In this document: in pieces, positions 9,422-18,420 of the stretch
Position numbering within the stretch: the first letter of the stretch is position 1
How the letters are laid out: each line of letters starts with the position of its first letter
DNA from: Sphingomonas sp. Ant H11
GTDB taxonomy: Bacteria > Pseudomonadota > Alphaproteobacteria > Sphingomonadales > Sphingomonadaceae
Assembly: GCF_000797515.1 (NCBI RefSeq)
Contig: NZ_JSBN01000043.1
Span: 1-64,000, forward strand
Length of the DNA stretch: 64,000 nt
Direction: 5' to 3'
Notes under the pieces: generated by a model
Told to the model about the DNA's origin: nothing
Seen by the model: the letters and a program-made list of their open reading frames with translations, nothing else
Database searches by the model: none
Program-made: the position numbers and the translations under genes

Positions 9422-11049
9422 GAGGGAACTCCGCTGACAGTAGTCGAGGAAACGATCGCAGTGGGCGGCGGCGGGCTGGGCCAGAACCGCAGCACCAGCC
9501 GATTGGCGAGCGTGTTGACATAGAGGCCGTTGGCGAGATGGACGTAGATGGCCTGCCAGCGCGGGGCATCGGCCTTGCCCGGCAAGACGCTCTGGAAGAC
9601 GGTCACGGCGGCAAAGGCGAGGACGACCAGGGCGACGATGACGAGGTCGAGAGGGCCGCGCAGCGCCTGCACCGGGGGCAGCGACCCGGCGAGCACATGC
9701 TCCACCGCCCATTGCAGCCCGAAATAGGCGAGCGACACCACGACGGCGAGCGCGACCGTCCGGGCGACCACATAGAGGCTCGGCCGCTCGTCGAAGGCCT
9801 GGGTGATGAGGTGAGCGAGACCCAGCATCACCACCGCGCCGAGCGCGAACACACCGGGCTGGGCGGTGATCGTCGCCCCGAACAGCGTGCCCACGACCAG
9901 CGCCGCCGCCAGCACCAGACCGACGATCATCGCCATCCGGGCCGGGTGCGGCTTGCCGCCCGGGCTCGGCGACCACGACGCCCGCGCGAGGTCAATCACG
10001 CTGCCCGACGAGAGGAAGGCGTGCGCCTTGTAGAGCGAGTGGGCGACGATGTGCAGCAGCGCGGCGGCGAACGCGCCGAGGCCGCATTGCAGCATCATGA
10101 ACCCCATCTGGGCGATGGTCGAATAGGCCAGCGAAACCTTGACGCTGGTCTGGGTGAGCATGACGACCGACCCGAACAGCGCGGTCGCGCCGCCGACGAT
10201 GACCAGGACTTCCATCGATGGCGCTGAGAGCGAGATGACATCGGCGAAGCGCAGCACGAGGAAGCCGCCGGCATTGATCACACCGGCATGGAGCAGCGCC
10301 GACACGGGCGTCGGCGTCTCCATGACCTCGGTGAGCCAGCCATGCAGCGGGAACTGTGCCGACTTCAGCAGCGCGGCGACGACCAGCAGCACCGCGACCG
10401 CGTGGATGGCAGTCGGAATGTCTCCGCCGACGCGCATCGCCTCCGCGCCCGCGAAGAGGACCGCATAGTCGAGGCTGCCGAACGCCTGGTGCAGCAGCAC
10501 CATCGCGGCGATCAGGCAGAGATCGCCGAGGCGGCTGGCGAGGAATTTCTTGCGAGCCGCGAGCACCGCCGCCTGCCGCTCGGGATAGAACAACAGCAAC
10601 TTGTTGAGCCCGAGGCTGGTTGCGATCCACCCAAGCGCGAACTGGAAAAGATTGCCCGAGACGATTAGCAGCAGCACCGCCGCCAGCGTCAGGCACAGCC
10701 AGCGGGTGAAACGGCCCTGCCCGGGATCGCCGTCGAGATAGTTGCGGCTATAGAGGATGACGATCAGGCCGACGAAGGCGACGAGCGCGAACATGATCAC
10801 GCTCAATGCATCGATATAGATCCCCAGCCCGACGCCGCTGATGCCGAGCGTACCCGTCGTCAGCGGTCCGTGAAACGCGACAGCGACTGCCGCCGTCAGC
10901 GCTAATGCGAGCGCGAAGGCGGCCGCCGGACCTGCCGCAAAGGCGGTCCCGGCGATGCGTTGCCGCGCGACTGTGGCCACCGGTGCCATGCCGACGGCCG
11001 TTAGGGTGAGTGGACCGAGGCCAAGGAGCCATAGCAGCGATGCAGACAT
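9418..11049 (-). CDS. dabB: DabB, proton-conducting membrane subunit (NuoL/MrpA-like)
   Basis: A 543-residue polytopic membrane protein of the proton-conducting antiporter family PF00361, with about 14 hydrophobic segments. It has the family motifs LLKSAQFPLHGWLTEVMETP and VSALLHAGVINAGG, and histidines in HIVAHSLYKAHAFL. DabB is thought to couple cation flow to DabA. The ATG at 11049 is set by a GGAGG site 5 bases upstream. It is the first gene of the operon; the repeated regulatory element (Box A) lies about 50 bases upstream. The name DabB rather than a respiratory subunit follows from the overlapping dabA. Confidence 0.93.
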   Translation of the reverse strand: MSASLLWLLGLGPLTLTAVGMAPVATVARQRIAGTAFAAGPAAAFALALALTAAVAVAFHGPLTTGTLGISGVGLGIYIDALSVIMFALVAFVGLIVILYSRNYLDGDPGQGRFTRWLCLTLAAVLLLIVSGNLFQFALGWIATSLGLNKLLLFYPERQAAVLAARKKFLASRLGDLCLIAAMVLLHQAFGSLDYAVLFAGAEAMRVGGDIPTAIHAVAVLLVVAALLKSAQFPLHGWLTEVMETPTPVSALLHAGVINAGGFLVLRFADVISLSAPSMEVLVIVGGATALFGSVVMLTQTSVKVSLAYSTIAQMGFMMLQCGLGAFAAALLHIVAHSLYKAHAFLSSGSVIDLARASWSPSPGGKPHPARMAMIVGLVLAAALVVGTLFGATITAQPGVFALGAVVMLGLAHLITQAFDERPSLYVVARTVALAVVVSLAYFGLQWAVEHVLAGSLPPVQALRGPLDLVIVALVVLAFAAVTVFQSVLPGKADAPRWQAIYVHLANGLYVNTLANRLVLRFWPSPPPPTAIVSSTTVSGVPS

Positions 11050-11098
11050 GGGTGCCTCCAAGAAGTAGCTACCCCTGCAATATCGTGCGCGACGTTTT

Positions 11099-11140
11099 CG
11101 ATAAAATACAAAGATTACAAGAGATCATTCTCTTTCGTAA
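11099..11140 (-). promoter_or_regulatory. Shared regulatory element, copy A (upstream of dabB)
   Basis: An AT-rich element starting CGATAAAATACAAAGATT with a perfect dyad AAGAGA-TCAT-TCTCTT at 11119-11134. Near-identical sequence occurs at 12284-12330 and 18622-18662. It ends about 50 bases from the dabB start. A LysR-type binding site overlapping a promoter is the simplest reading, with the NhaR-like LysR at 12338 as the probable ligand. This is inference from repetition and position. Confidence 0.7.
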
Positions 11141-11145
11141 AACTG

Positions 11146-11435
11146 TGATCCGGCAAACCGCCCGCCTTTCATCGCTAGCGGGATGCAGGTCCGACCGTAG
11201 GAAAGGGCAACGGTTCAGCAATTCCGCCGGATTGTGTAGCGCGGGACTAGTCCGCGACCGGCGCTCCCCCGGGTTCGCTTGGGCCGAGCCGTGACGGGTT
11301 GCCCGCTCCGGCTCGGTCGTGTCGAGCGAAGGAAATGGCGGAGAAGGATGTGATGGAGCCGCGCGGCTCTTGCGGCTTCTCGTTGATGGCTTGCGGATTC
11401 CAACGACGTCTCGACTTGCCCGACGGTGCCGACGT
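11146..11435. other. Non-coding stretch between dab operon and HAD gene
   Basis: Together with Box A this makes a 386-base gap between the dabB start and the HAD phosphatase stop. I see a 10-base perfect palindrome GGACTAGTCC at 11244-11253 and no convincing gene; the open frames over its right half are antisense to the HAD gene. Confidence 0.5.
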
Positions 11436-12209
11436 TTACACTACAGCTTGGCGGCCCGCGGCATTCAGGATCTCCTCCAAGAACGCCAAGTCAACAATTC
11501 CGGCTTCTGGACGGGCACCGTGCAACGAAAGCGCGGGTGCATTGGGCTCCCCCAGATTCGAGAGCACAGCTGTTGCGCCGGCAAAATCTTCCCGCGTCGT
11601 GTAGTCGCTCACCGTGACGATTGTTTGCAGATGAGCCGCCAGCGCCGCGCGTAGGCCGACACTCGAATCCTCGATTGCGACGCAGTCGGCGGCCTCAAGC
11701 CCCAAGCGCGCGAGCGCCCAGACATAGATATCGGGCTCGGGCTTCTTGCGCTCAACCGCTTCGTTGGCCGCGATCAGGTTGATCATGGCGGGTAAGTGCA
11801 GGTCTTGGCTTAACAGCGCCTCGACGCCAGGCTTAGACGCTGTCGTCGCGATCGCGACCATGACGCCGGCGGCGTCCGCCTCCCGCACCAGCCGCAACAG
11901 GCCTGGCCGAAGCGGAATCGCCGGAGCGATCTCGGCGAAGTGCCGGATCTTCGCACGATGGATCTCAGCGATCAGGGCGGAAGTGTCGGCGTCATCGAGA
12001 AGCTCAGGCCGTTGGCGTTCGAGATAAAAGCGCAGGCGTTCCTTGCCGCCGGCCACAGCGAGAAGTTCGCCATACAGCGCCTCGTCCCAAAACCAGTCGA
12101 GCCCCAATTCGGCAAAGGCGCGATTGTAGGCGACACGTTGCCCGATGCGCTCGGTTTCCGCGATCGTACCATCGAAGTCCAGGAAGAGACCGCGGAGCCC
12201 ACACTTCAT
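11436..12209 (-). CDS. HAD hydrolase, CbbY/beta-phosphoglucomutase-like
   Basis: A 257-residue HAD phosphatase of the CbbY group. Motif I is FLDFDGTIAETE (residues 9-20, nucleophile Asp11), motif II is in VAIATTASKP, the motif III lysine is in ERKKPEPDIY, and motif IV is CVAIEDSSVGLRAA. CbbY proteins hydrolyse xylulose-1,5-bisphosphate, a misfire product that inhibits RuBisCO, but related enzymes act on other sugar phosphates, so the substrate is open. No RuBisCO gene is visible. It sits between the dab operon and the LysR gene and is divergent from lysR with Box B between them. Confidence 0.82.
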   Translation of the reverse strand: MKCGLRGLFLDFDGTIAETERIGQRVAYNRAFAELGLDWFWDEALYGELLAVAGGKERLRFYLERQRPELLDDADTSALIAEIHRAKIRHFAEIAPAIPLRPGLLRLVREADAAGVMVAIATTASKPGVEALLSQDLHLPAMINLIAANEAVERKKPEPDIYVWALARLGLEAADCVAIEDSSVGLRAALAAHLQTIVTVSDYTTREDFAGATAVLSNLGEPNAPALSLHGARPEAGIVDLAFLEEILNAAGRQAVV

Positions 12210-12283
12210 GCCAGTGACCTCATGGCAAAACCATTTTTGTTGGCGGTGAACAAATCTGTCTTATCTACCACCCCGCTCGCGCT

Positions 12284-12330
12284 TCGATAAAATACAAAGA
12301 TTGCAACATATCGTTCTGTTTCATAAACTC
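12284..12330 (+). promoter_or_regulatory. Shared regulatory element, copy B (lysR/HAD intergenic)
   Basis: It starts CGATAAAATACAAAGATT, identical to copy A over 18 bases, followed by the imperfect dyad AACATA-TCGT-TCTGTT at 12305-12320. It ends about 8 bases before the ATG of the NhaR-like lysR and about 75 bases from the HAD start, so it may serve both divergent genes and give autoregulation. The assignment is inferred. Confidence 0.7.
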
Positions 12331-12337
12331 CTCAGCC

Positions 12338-13225
12338 ATGGCCACTCTCAACTATCACCACCTGCGCTATTTCTGGGCGATCGCTCATGAGGGCAGCCTC
12401 ACTCGCGCCGCTGACCGCCTCAACCTTTCGCAATCGGCCCTCTCGGTTCAGCTCGGCAAGCTCGAACTGCAGCTTGGCCATCCGCTGTTCGACCGAGCCG
12501 GAAAACGCCTCGTGCTCACGGAGGCCGGTCGGATCGCCCTCGACTATGCAGACACCGTCTTCCAGGCCGGCGACGAGCTGGTGAGCACGATGAAAGGGCG
12601 GCCGGTGGATCGGCGCCAAGCATTCCGAGTGGGCGCGTTGACGACGCTCTCGCGAAACTTCCAGCTGGAGTTCCTGAGCCCACTCGTGGGCCGGACCGAC
12701 GTCGAGCTGATCATCCGCTCAGGGACCATGCGCGATCTCCTCGCCCAGCTTGAGGCGCATATGATCGATGTCGTGCTCGCCAACAGCGCGCCGCAGCACG
12801 ACGCGCGGTCCGATCTTCGCAGCCATCTGCTCGCTCAGCAGCCGGTCGCACTGGTAAGGCGCCCGCGCGCCGAACCGGTCGCGTTCCGCTTCCCGGAAGA
12901 CCTGCGGTCGCAACCCATCCTGTTACCGAGTCTCGACAGCGAGATCCGCATCGGGTTCGACCGGATCCTCGAACTCGCCGGTGTGCGCCCGATTATATTT
13001 GCCGAAGTGGACGACATGGCGATGTTGCGGCTACTGGCTCGCGACAGCGACGGACTGGCGCTCGTGCCGCCAATCGTGGTGCGCGACGAGCTCGCTGCCG
13101 GCCTGCTCGTGGAGGTCTGTCCCGTCCCGAACCTCAGCGAGACGTTCTACGCGATCACCCAGAAACGCCGCTTTCCGAATCCCTTGCTCGGGGAGTTGCT
13201 CATGCGGGCGGCAAACGGAAAGTGA
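12338..13225 (+). CDS. LysR family regulator, NhaR-like
   Basis: A 295-residue LysR-type regulator whose N-terminus (NYHHLRYFWAIAHEGSLTRA) matches the NhaR-like branch. The helix-turn-helix spans about residues 5-62 and the effector domain about 92-290. The gene is transcribed away from the HAD gene, with Box B overlapping its leader. LysR genes are known neighbours of DAB operons in autotrophs. Being central between two operons that carry the same upstream element makes it the probable regulator of both. The effector is unknown; bicarbonate or a CO2-related metabolite is a guess. Confidence 0.9.
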   Translation: MATLNYHHLRYFWAIAHEGSLTRAADRLNLSQSALSVQLGKLELQLGHPLFDRAGKRLVLTEAGRIALDYADTVFQAGDELVSTMKGRPVDRRQAFRVGALTTLSRNFQLEFLSPLVGRTDVELIIRSGTMRDLLAQLEAHMIDVVLANSAPQHDARSDLRSHLLAQQPVALVRRPRAEPVAFRFPEDLRSQPILLPSLDSEIRIGFDRILELAGVRPIIFAEVDDMAMLRLLARDSDGLALVPPIVVRDELAAGLLVEVCPVPNLSETFYAITQKRRFPNPLLGELLMRAANGK

Positions 13226-13269
13226 TACCGTCGCTTAGTTCGGGTTCTGCCTATGACGCCGTCAGCTTT

Positions 13270-14673
13270 TCAATTTGGCCAGGTTTCTGAATCCAGCGCC
13301 AAGACCTCTCCGGCGAGATAGAGCGAACCGCAGATGACCACATGCGGCGGCGGCCCGTCGTCCGAAAGCGCCGCATCGAGAGCCGTTGAGACATCCGGCC
13401 GAGCCTCCGCGTAAAGCCCCGCACGCCGCGCCACGTCCAACAGGATCGCCGGATCGGCCGCCGCGCTCGCATCAAATGCCACCACGAGCAGCTTTAGGGG
13501 ACGGATCGGACACAACGCCGCGAAGATGCCTTCAAGGTCTTTGTTGGCGAGGACGCCGAGAATGACCGCCAACGGCCGCCCATCGCTCGCTCTCAGGTCG
13601 CGAAGCGATCGGGCCAGCGATCTGAACGCGTGAGGATTATGGGCGCCGTCGAGCCAGAGATCGGCGCCTCGCGCTAACGCTCGTCCGGCCAGCGGGCCTG
13701 CCGTCAAGGACTGCATCCGGGCGGGCCACGAGGCGCATCTCATCCCCTCAGCCAAGGCTGGGTCCAGCAGGCCGAACTTGCGGGCCACGGCGACCGCGAG
13801 CCCGGCATTGGCGACCTGATGCGCGCCAATCAAACGACCCTGGGGCAAGTCCATGACTCCGGCAGCGTCCTGATAGCGGATGCGGCCGCCTTCCGCCCAT
13901 GAATCGAAATCCCGGCCAGCCAGCATAAGCGGCGCTCGTGCGCTCTCGGCCGCTTGCCTGATCACGACCGAGGCGCTTTCGACCTGGCGAGCGGAAACGC
14001 AGGGAACTCCGGGTTTGATGATGCCGGCCTTCTCCCCCGCGATCTCGGCGATCCCTTCTCCGAGAAACTCACAATGGTCGAGCGCGACGGCCGTGATCGC
14101 CGTGATCGCCGGACGCTCGATGACGTTGGTTGCGTCATAACGCCCGCCCAGACCCACCTCTACCAGGCAGAGATCGGCGGGCGTCTCCGCGAACGCCAGC
14201 AACGCCGCCGCCGTCGTGATCTCGAAGAATGTGATCGGCTCACCCTCGTTCGCCGTTTCAATCCGCGCCAGCACCTCAGCCAGATGATCCTCAGAAATCA
14301 GTTCCCCGGCCAGCCGTATCCGCTCCGCGAAACGGACGAGGTGCGGTGAGGTATAGACGTGCGTGCGCAAGCCGCCAGACTCGACGATGGCGCGCAGGAA
14401 CGCGATGGTCGACCCTTTGCCGTTGGTCCCCGCGACATGAATCACGGGTGGCAGGCGACGCTCAGGGCATCCGAGCTTCGCACAGAGACGTTCCATGCGA
14501 ACGAGCGAAAGATCGATCAGCTGCGGGTGCAGCGCGCGCAGTCGCTCCAGCGCAGCGTCGTGAGCTCGCAGACCGTCTGTCACGAGGGACAGTCCACCAC
14601 CGAGATCGGCGGAGCGGTTCGGGCCTCGGCGGGCGTGACCAAAGCTGGCCACCAGGTCCGCCCTTTGCGCCAC
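13270..14673 (-). CDS. folC: Bifunctional folylpolyglutamate/dihydrofolate synthase
   Basis: FolC joins glutamate to dihydropteroate and folates in the cytoplasm. The 467-residue Mur-ligase-like protein has the P-loop GTNGKGS (82-88), YTSPHLVRFAERIR (107-120), VEVGLGGRYDATN (171-183), the carbamyl-lysine motif AGEKAGIIKPG (Lys215) and DGAHNPHA. GTG 14673 is chosen for its GGAGG site; a GTG at 14583 would give a more typical N-terminus. It is the last gene of the ilvD-pyrC-DUF6671-folC operon, 64 bases after DUF6671. Sphingomonads should have a chromosomal folC, so this is probably a second copy carried by the element. Confidence 0.9.
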   Translation of the reverse strand: MAQRADLVASFGHARRGPNRSADLGGGLSLVTDGLRAHDAALERLRALHPQLIDLSLVRMERLCAKLGCPERRLPPVIHVAGTNGKGSTIAFLRAIVESGGLRTHVYTSPHLVRFAERIRLAGELISEDHLAEVLARIETANEGEPITFFEITTAAALLAFAETPADLCLVEVGLGGRYDATNVIERPAITAITAVALDHCEFLGEGIAEIAGEKAGIIKPGVPCVSARQVESASVVIRQAAESARAPLMLAGRDFDSWAEGGRIRYQDAAGVMDLPQGRLIGAHQVANAGLAVAVARKFGLLDPALAEGMRCASWPARMQSLTAGPLAGRALARGADLWLDGAHNPHAFRSLARSLRDLRASDGRPLAVILGVLANKDLEGIFAALCPIRPLKLLVVAFDASAAADPAILLDVARRAGLYAEARPDVSTALDAALSDDGPPPHVVICGSLYLAGEVLALDSETWPN

Positions 14674-14737
14674 TGACCCCTCCGAGCAGCACCCCGACGC
14701 GACGTCGGTCTCGAAGCGGGATAAGCGCCCCGGTGCC

Positions 14738-15622
14738 TCATGGATTGCACTCCGGACAATACTGCGCCGGCGCACGGATCAACCCGTCGGACCGAGGCCG
14801 CTCCTCACGACAACCGCACGCGGAACAACCATATTCCTCGGCGAGGACCATCTCGGTGGGCGTACCGCACGCCTCGCACGTCAAGCCGACGCGCGATCCC
14901 GTACGGCCGAAACCGGGCGCGGCACACGCAGGACATGGTGTCGCGAGCCGGCGAGCGAGACGATCCGCCAGCGCCGCGAGGCTATTCATCCGCGTCGGAT
15001 TGAGGTGGGCGCGCATGTCGGTTTCCAGACGCGCGCGGCGATCCGAGGATTCGGCAGCGGCCGTCGCGATCGCGCGCGCGAGGCTTTCCCGGTCGGTGAT
15101 GCCTTTGGCGAGAGCGGCTGTCACCGAACCCTCATTTGCCCGCACGATCAAGGCGTGGCTCGGGAAGCCAACCCGTTCGAGAAACGGGTCAAGGGCGTCG
15201 CCAGGCGCGACAACGAGGTGGCCGAAGTTGGTCGCGTCGGCGATCAGGCTTTCACTGACGACGATCCCCCTCTCGTCATCGACGAACACCAGGAGTTCCA
15301 TGCCAGCCGCGAAGAACGGGATCGCCGGATGGGGACCGAACGAGCCTTCGCTGGCGAGCCCCAGCGGTAATCCGGCGCCCTGCATGCCCAGCCTCGCCTT
15401 GCGCACCGCGACCTCGAGCATCGTCCCCTGTCGGGCGATTTCGCCGGAGAACGTCCCGAGCTGATCGGTATCGAGACCGGACGCGGGTACGACGACAAGA
15501 CCAAGTGTCGTGTTCAGGGCCGGGGCGATCGCATCTTCCTTGCGATGCATGGTGGCGAGCACGGCGCTGCGACCTGCGTAAGGACGTGGTTCGTCGGTTG
15601 CGGCTGGCTCATGTCGGCGCAT
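14738..15622 (-). CDS. DUF6671 family protein (copy 2, with pyrC/folC)
   Basis: A 294-residue paralogue of the protein at 5096-5959. It keeps the shared blocks LATMHRKE (22-29), DTDQLGTFS (51-59), ASEGSFGPHPAIPF (90-103), ETDMRAHLNPTRM (200-212) and four CxxC pairs (Cys230/233, 249/252, 266/269, 289/292) ending ECNP, consistent with two zinc ribbons. The start overlaps the end of pyrC by 14 bases, so expression is coupled. Function is unknown. One copy in each operon suggests a common step or accessory role for the module. Confidence 0.82.
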   Translation of the reverse strand: MRRHEPAATDEPRPYAGRSAVLATMHRKEDAIAPALNTTLGLVVVPASGLDTDQLGTFSGEIARQGTMLEVAVRKARLGMQGAGLPLGLASEGSFGPHPAIPFFAAGMELLVFVDDERGIVVSESLIADATNFGHLVVAPGDALDPFLERVGFPSHALIVRANEGSVTAALAKGITDRESLARAIATAAAESSDRRARLETDMRAHLNPTRMNSLAALADRLARRLATPCPACAAPGFGRTGSRVGLTCEACGTPTEMVLAEEYGCSACGCREERPRSDGLIRAPAQYCPECNP

Positions 15623-16718
15623 CGATCAGTCCCCGATACGTCCAGGCCATGGACGCGCCGGCCTGGAACGGCACGACCTGGTCGCCGGCGGCGGCGAAGA
15701 CCGATGGGGCCCGCCACGGTGTCCGTTCGAGCACGATCAAGCCCGTGTTGAGCGGCAGGTCGTAGAAGCGGGGACCATGTTCTGACGCGAAAGCTTCGAA
15801 CCGGTCCAGCGCCCCTTCCTCGTCAAACACTGTCACGTAACTCTGCAGGGCGACGGGCGCGTTGAAGATGCCGGCGCAGCCGCAGGCGGACTCCTTGTCA
15901 CGGACCGCGTGCGGCGCTGAATCGGTGCCGAGGAAGAACTTCGGGTTTCCCGAGGTCGCCGCGCGTCGCAGCGCCAGACGATGCCGCTCGCGTTTCGCAA
16001 CCGGCAGGCAGTAGAGATGCGGTCTGATGCCGCCCTCGAACATCGCGTTGCGGTTGATCATCAGGTGGTGCGGCGTGATCGTGGCGCCGACGTTCGGCCC
16101 GGCGGCCTCGACGAAGATCACGGCTTCGGCGGTGGTGATGTGTTCGAGGACGATCTTCAGCCCGGGGAATCCTGCAACCACCTTCGCAAGCACGCGGTCG
16201 ATGAACACGGCCTCACGGTCGAAAACGTCGACGTCGTGGTCCGTGACCTCCCCGTGGAGCAGCAACGGCATCCCCAGGCGCTGCATGACGTCGAGGGCGC
16301 CGAAGATGCGAGCCACGTCGGTCACGCCTTGCGCGGCGTTGGTCGTCGCATGGGCAGGGTAGAGCTTTGCCGCGGTGAACACGCCCGACTTGAATCCGCG
16401 CTCGATTTCCGCCGGGTCGATGTCGTCGGTCAGATAGGCCGTTATCAGTGGCGTGAAGGCGAGACCCGGCGTGACGGCAGCCTGGATGCGCTCGCGATAC
16501 GCTTGCGCCGCGGCCACCGTCGTCACCGGCGGATCGAGGTTGGGCATGACGATCGCCCTGGCGAACTGACGGGCGGTCTCGTTGACGACCGCGGCGAGCA
16601 TCGCGCCGTCGCGCAGATGCACATGCCAGTCGTCGGGCTGGCGAAGGATCAGGCGCTGCGCGGCGGACGACTCCATGTTCTCGGCTGTGGCGCCTGGCTC
16701 AGATATCGGCATAGACAT
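15609..16718 (-). CDS. pyrC: Dihydroorotase (PyrC, class II)
   Basis: PyrC cyclises carbamoyl-aspartate to dihydroorotate in pyrimidine synthesis. The 369-residue amidohydrolase has the metal site HxH in [10 protein letters not shown] (His32, His34), the lysine carboxylated by CO2 in the family ([11 protein letters not shown], Lys118), [25 protein letters not shown] and the catalytic Asp region [10 protein letters not shown]. Start ATG 16718 overlaps the ilvD stop by 20 bases and has a GGA site; Met at 16676 is an alternative. It is probably a second pyrC beside a chromosomal copy. Confidence 0.93.
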   Translation of the reverse strand: MSMPISEPGATAENMESSAAQRLILRQPDDWHVHLRDGAMLAAVVNETARQFARAIVMPNLDPPVTTVAAAQAYRERIQAAVTPGLAFTPLITAYLTDDIDPAEIERGFKSGVFTAAKLYPAHATTNAAQGVTDVARIFGALDVMQRLGMPLLLHGEVTDHDVDVFDREAVFIDRVLAKVVAGFPGLKIVLEHITTAEAVIFVEAAGPNVGATITPHHLMINRNAMFEGGIRPHLYCLPVAKRERHRLALRRAATSGNPKFFLGTDSAPHAVRDKESACGCAGIFNAPVALQSYVTVFDEEGALDRFEAFASEHGPRFYDLPLNTGLIVLERTPWRAPSVFAAAGDQVVPFQAGASMAWTYRGLIDAPT

Positions 16719-18420
16719 GCTCTTCCGCAGCCGCTCCGGGATGAGTCACCGCGCCCTTGCCGGCGGGTCCGACAGTCTGCGCGTAGCGCCACAGCGCTCC
16801 TGACTGGAAGGCATGCCGGCGCGGCTGCCACCGCTCACGGCGCGCCGCCAGCTCTTTAGGATCGAGCCGCACAGACAGTGTTCCGCGCTCGGTGTCGATC
16901 TCGATCATGTCGCCGTCCTCAATCAGCGCGATCGGGCCGCCGACCGCAGCTTCCGGCCCGACATGCCCGACGCACAGGCCCCGCGTCGCGCCAGAGAAGC
17001 GGCCGTCGGTGATCAAGGCCACGTCCTCCCCCATGCCCTGGCCATAGATCGCCGAGGTGGTGGACAGCATCTCGCGCATGCCGGGCCCGCCGCGTGGCCC
17101 CTCATAGCGGATGACGAGCACCTCACCCGCCTGGTAGCGCCGGTGCATCACCGCTGCGAAAGCGTCCTCCTCGCGGTCGAACACCCGCGCAGGGCCGCTG
17201 AAGGCCAGCCTGCGCAGGCCCGCCACCTTTACGATCGCCCCTTCAGGCGCGAGATTTCCCGAAAGGCCGACCAGGCCCCCGGTCGGCGACAGCGGCCGCG
17301 TCGTCGGGTGGACGACGTCCTGATTGTCAGGCACACGCACGCCTTCCAAATTCTCGGCCAAGGTGCGGCCGGTCACGGTCAGACAATCCCCGTGCAGGAA
17401 GCCGCCGTCGAGGAGGGCTTTCAGCACCATCGGCACGCCGCCAATGTCGTGCACGTCCTTGGCGAGATAGCGTCCGCCGGGTTTCAGATCGGCGATCAAC
17501 GGCGTGCGCCGAAACACCGCGGCGACATCGAAAATGTCGAAGGCGATGCCGGCCTCATGCGCCATCGCCGGCAGATGGAGCGCCGCGTTGGTCGATCCGC
17601 CGGTTGCGGCGACGACCGCGGCCGCGTTCTCTAGCGCCTGGCGCGTGACGATGTCGCGCGGCCTGAGGCCCCGTGCGAGGAGTGCCATCACCGCGCGACC
17701 GGACGCGTCCGCGAAGCGGTCACGCGACTCGTAAGGCGCAGGCGTGCTAGCCGAACCCGGCAGGGCGAGACCGATCGCCTCCGACACATAAGCCATGCTG
17801 TTGGCCGTGTATTGACCGCCGCACGAGCCCACCGATGGGCATGCCACCATCTCGAGTTCCGCGAGGTCCGCATCGCTCATCGTTCCGGCGGCGTTGGCGC
17901 CGACGGCCTCGAACACGTCGAGCACGGTCACGTCCTTTCCGCGAAACCGACCCGGCAGGATCGAGCCGCCGTAGAGGAATACCGAGGGAACGTTGAGGCG
18001 CAACATCGCCATCATCAGCCCCGGCAGGGTCTTGTCGCACCCGGCGAGCCCAACGAGAGCGTCATAGCAATGACCGCGCACGGAGAGTTCGACCGAGTCG
18101 GCGATGACCTCGCGGCTGACGAGCGAGGCCTTCATCCCGGCATGACCCATCGCGATGCCGTCGGTGACCGTGATGGTGGTGAACTCGCGCGGCGTGCCGC
18201 CGGCCGCCGCTACCCCCTTCTTCACAACCTGCGCCTGGCGGGACAGCGAGATGTTGCACGGCGCCGCCTCATTCCAGGTCGTGACGACGCCGACGAATGG
18301 CTGGGCGATCTCTCGGGCTGAAAGGCCCATCGCGTACAGGAACGAGCGATGTGGCGCACGCTCGGGACCCACGGTCGTATGCCGACTCGGCAAGCCCTTC
18401 TTGTCCGCATCCGAACCCAC
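16699..18420 (-). CDS. ilvD: Dihydroxy-acid dehydratase (IlvD)
   Basis: IlvD makes 2-keto acids in isoleucine/valine synthesis. The 573-residue protein has the three cluster cysteines Cys55 (EAAPCN), Cys128 (AGCDKTLPG) and Cys200 (SVGSCGG), consistent with the family's [2Fe-2S] form. Lys130 corresponds to the Mg-binding lysine found carbamylated in structures of IlvD/Edd relatives. The start is GTG 18420, giving the normal N-terminus of this subgroup ([14 protein letters not shown]); its ribosome site is weak. First gene of the four-gene operon, with Box C about 200 bases upstream. Confidence 0.93.
   Translation of the reverse strand: MGSDADKKGLPSRHTTVGPERAPHRSFLYAMGLSAREIAQPFVGVVTTWNEAAPCNISLSRQAQVVKKGVAAAGGTPREFTTITVTDGIAMGHAGMKASLVSREVIADSVELSVRGHCYDALVGLAGCDKTLPGLMMAMLRLNVPSVFLYGGSILPGRFRGKDVTVLDVFEAVGANAAGTMSDADLAELEMVACPSVGSCGGQYTANSMAYVSEAIGLALPGSASTPAPYESRDRFADASGRAVMALLARGLRPRDIVTRQALENAAAVVAATGGSTNAALHLPAMAHEAGIAFDIFDVAAVFRRTPLIADLKPGGRYLAKDVHDIGGVPMVLKALLDGGFLHGDCLTVTGRTLAENLEGVRVPDNQDVVHPTTRPLSPTGGLVGLSGNLAPEGAIVKVAGLRRLAFSGPARVFDREEDAFAAVMHRRYQAGEVLVIRYEGPRGGPGMREMLSTTSAIYGQGMGEDVALITDGRFSGATRGLCVGHVGPEAAVGGPIALIEDGDMIEIDTERGTLSVRLDPKELAARRERWQPRRHAFQSGALWRYAQTVGPAGKGAVTHPGAAAEEHVYADI

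Noticed and set aside
11244-11253. GGACTAGTCC palindrome as a fourth operator
   Set aside because: It shares nothing with the three-copy element and occurs once; a single 10-base palindrome is weak evidence.
5096-18420. Zinc-starvation (Zur-type) regulon as the explanation for the extra pyrC and other copies
   Set aside because: The copies keep metal-binding residues, DabA and both DUF6671 proteins are themselves probable zinc proteins, and no Zur-like box or gene is seen. CO2 dependence fits better.
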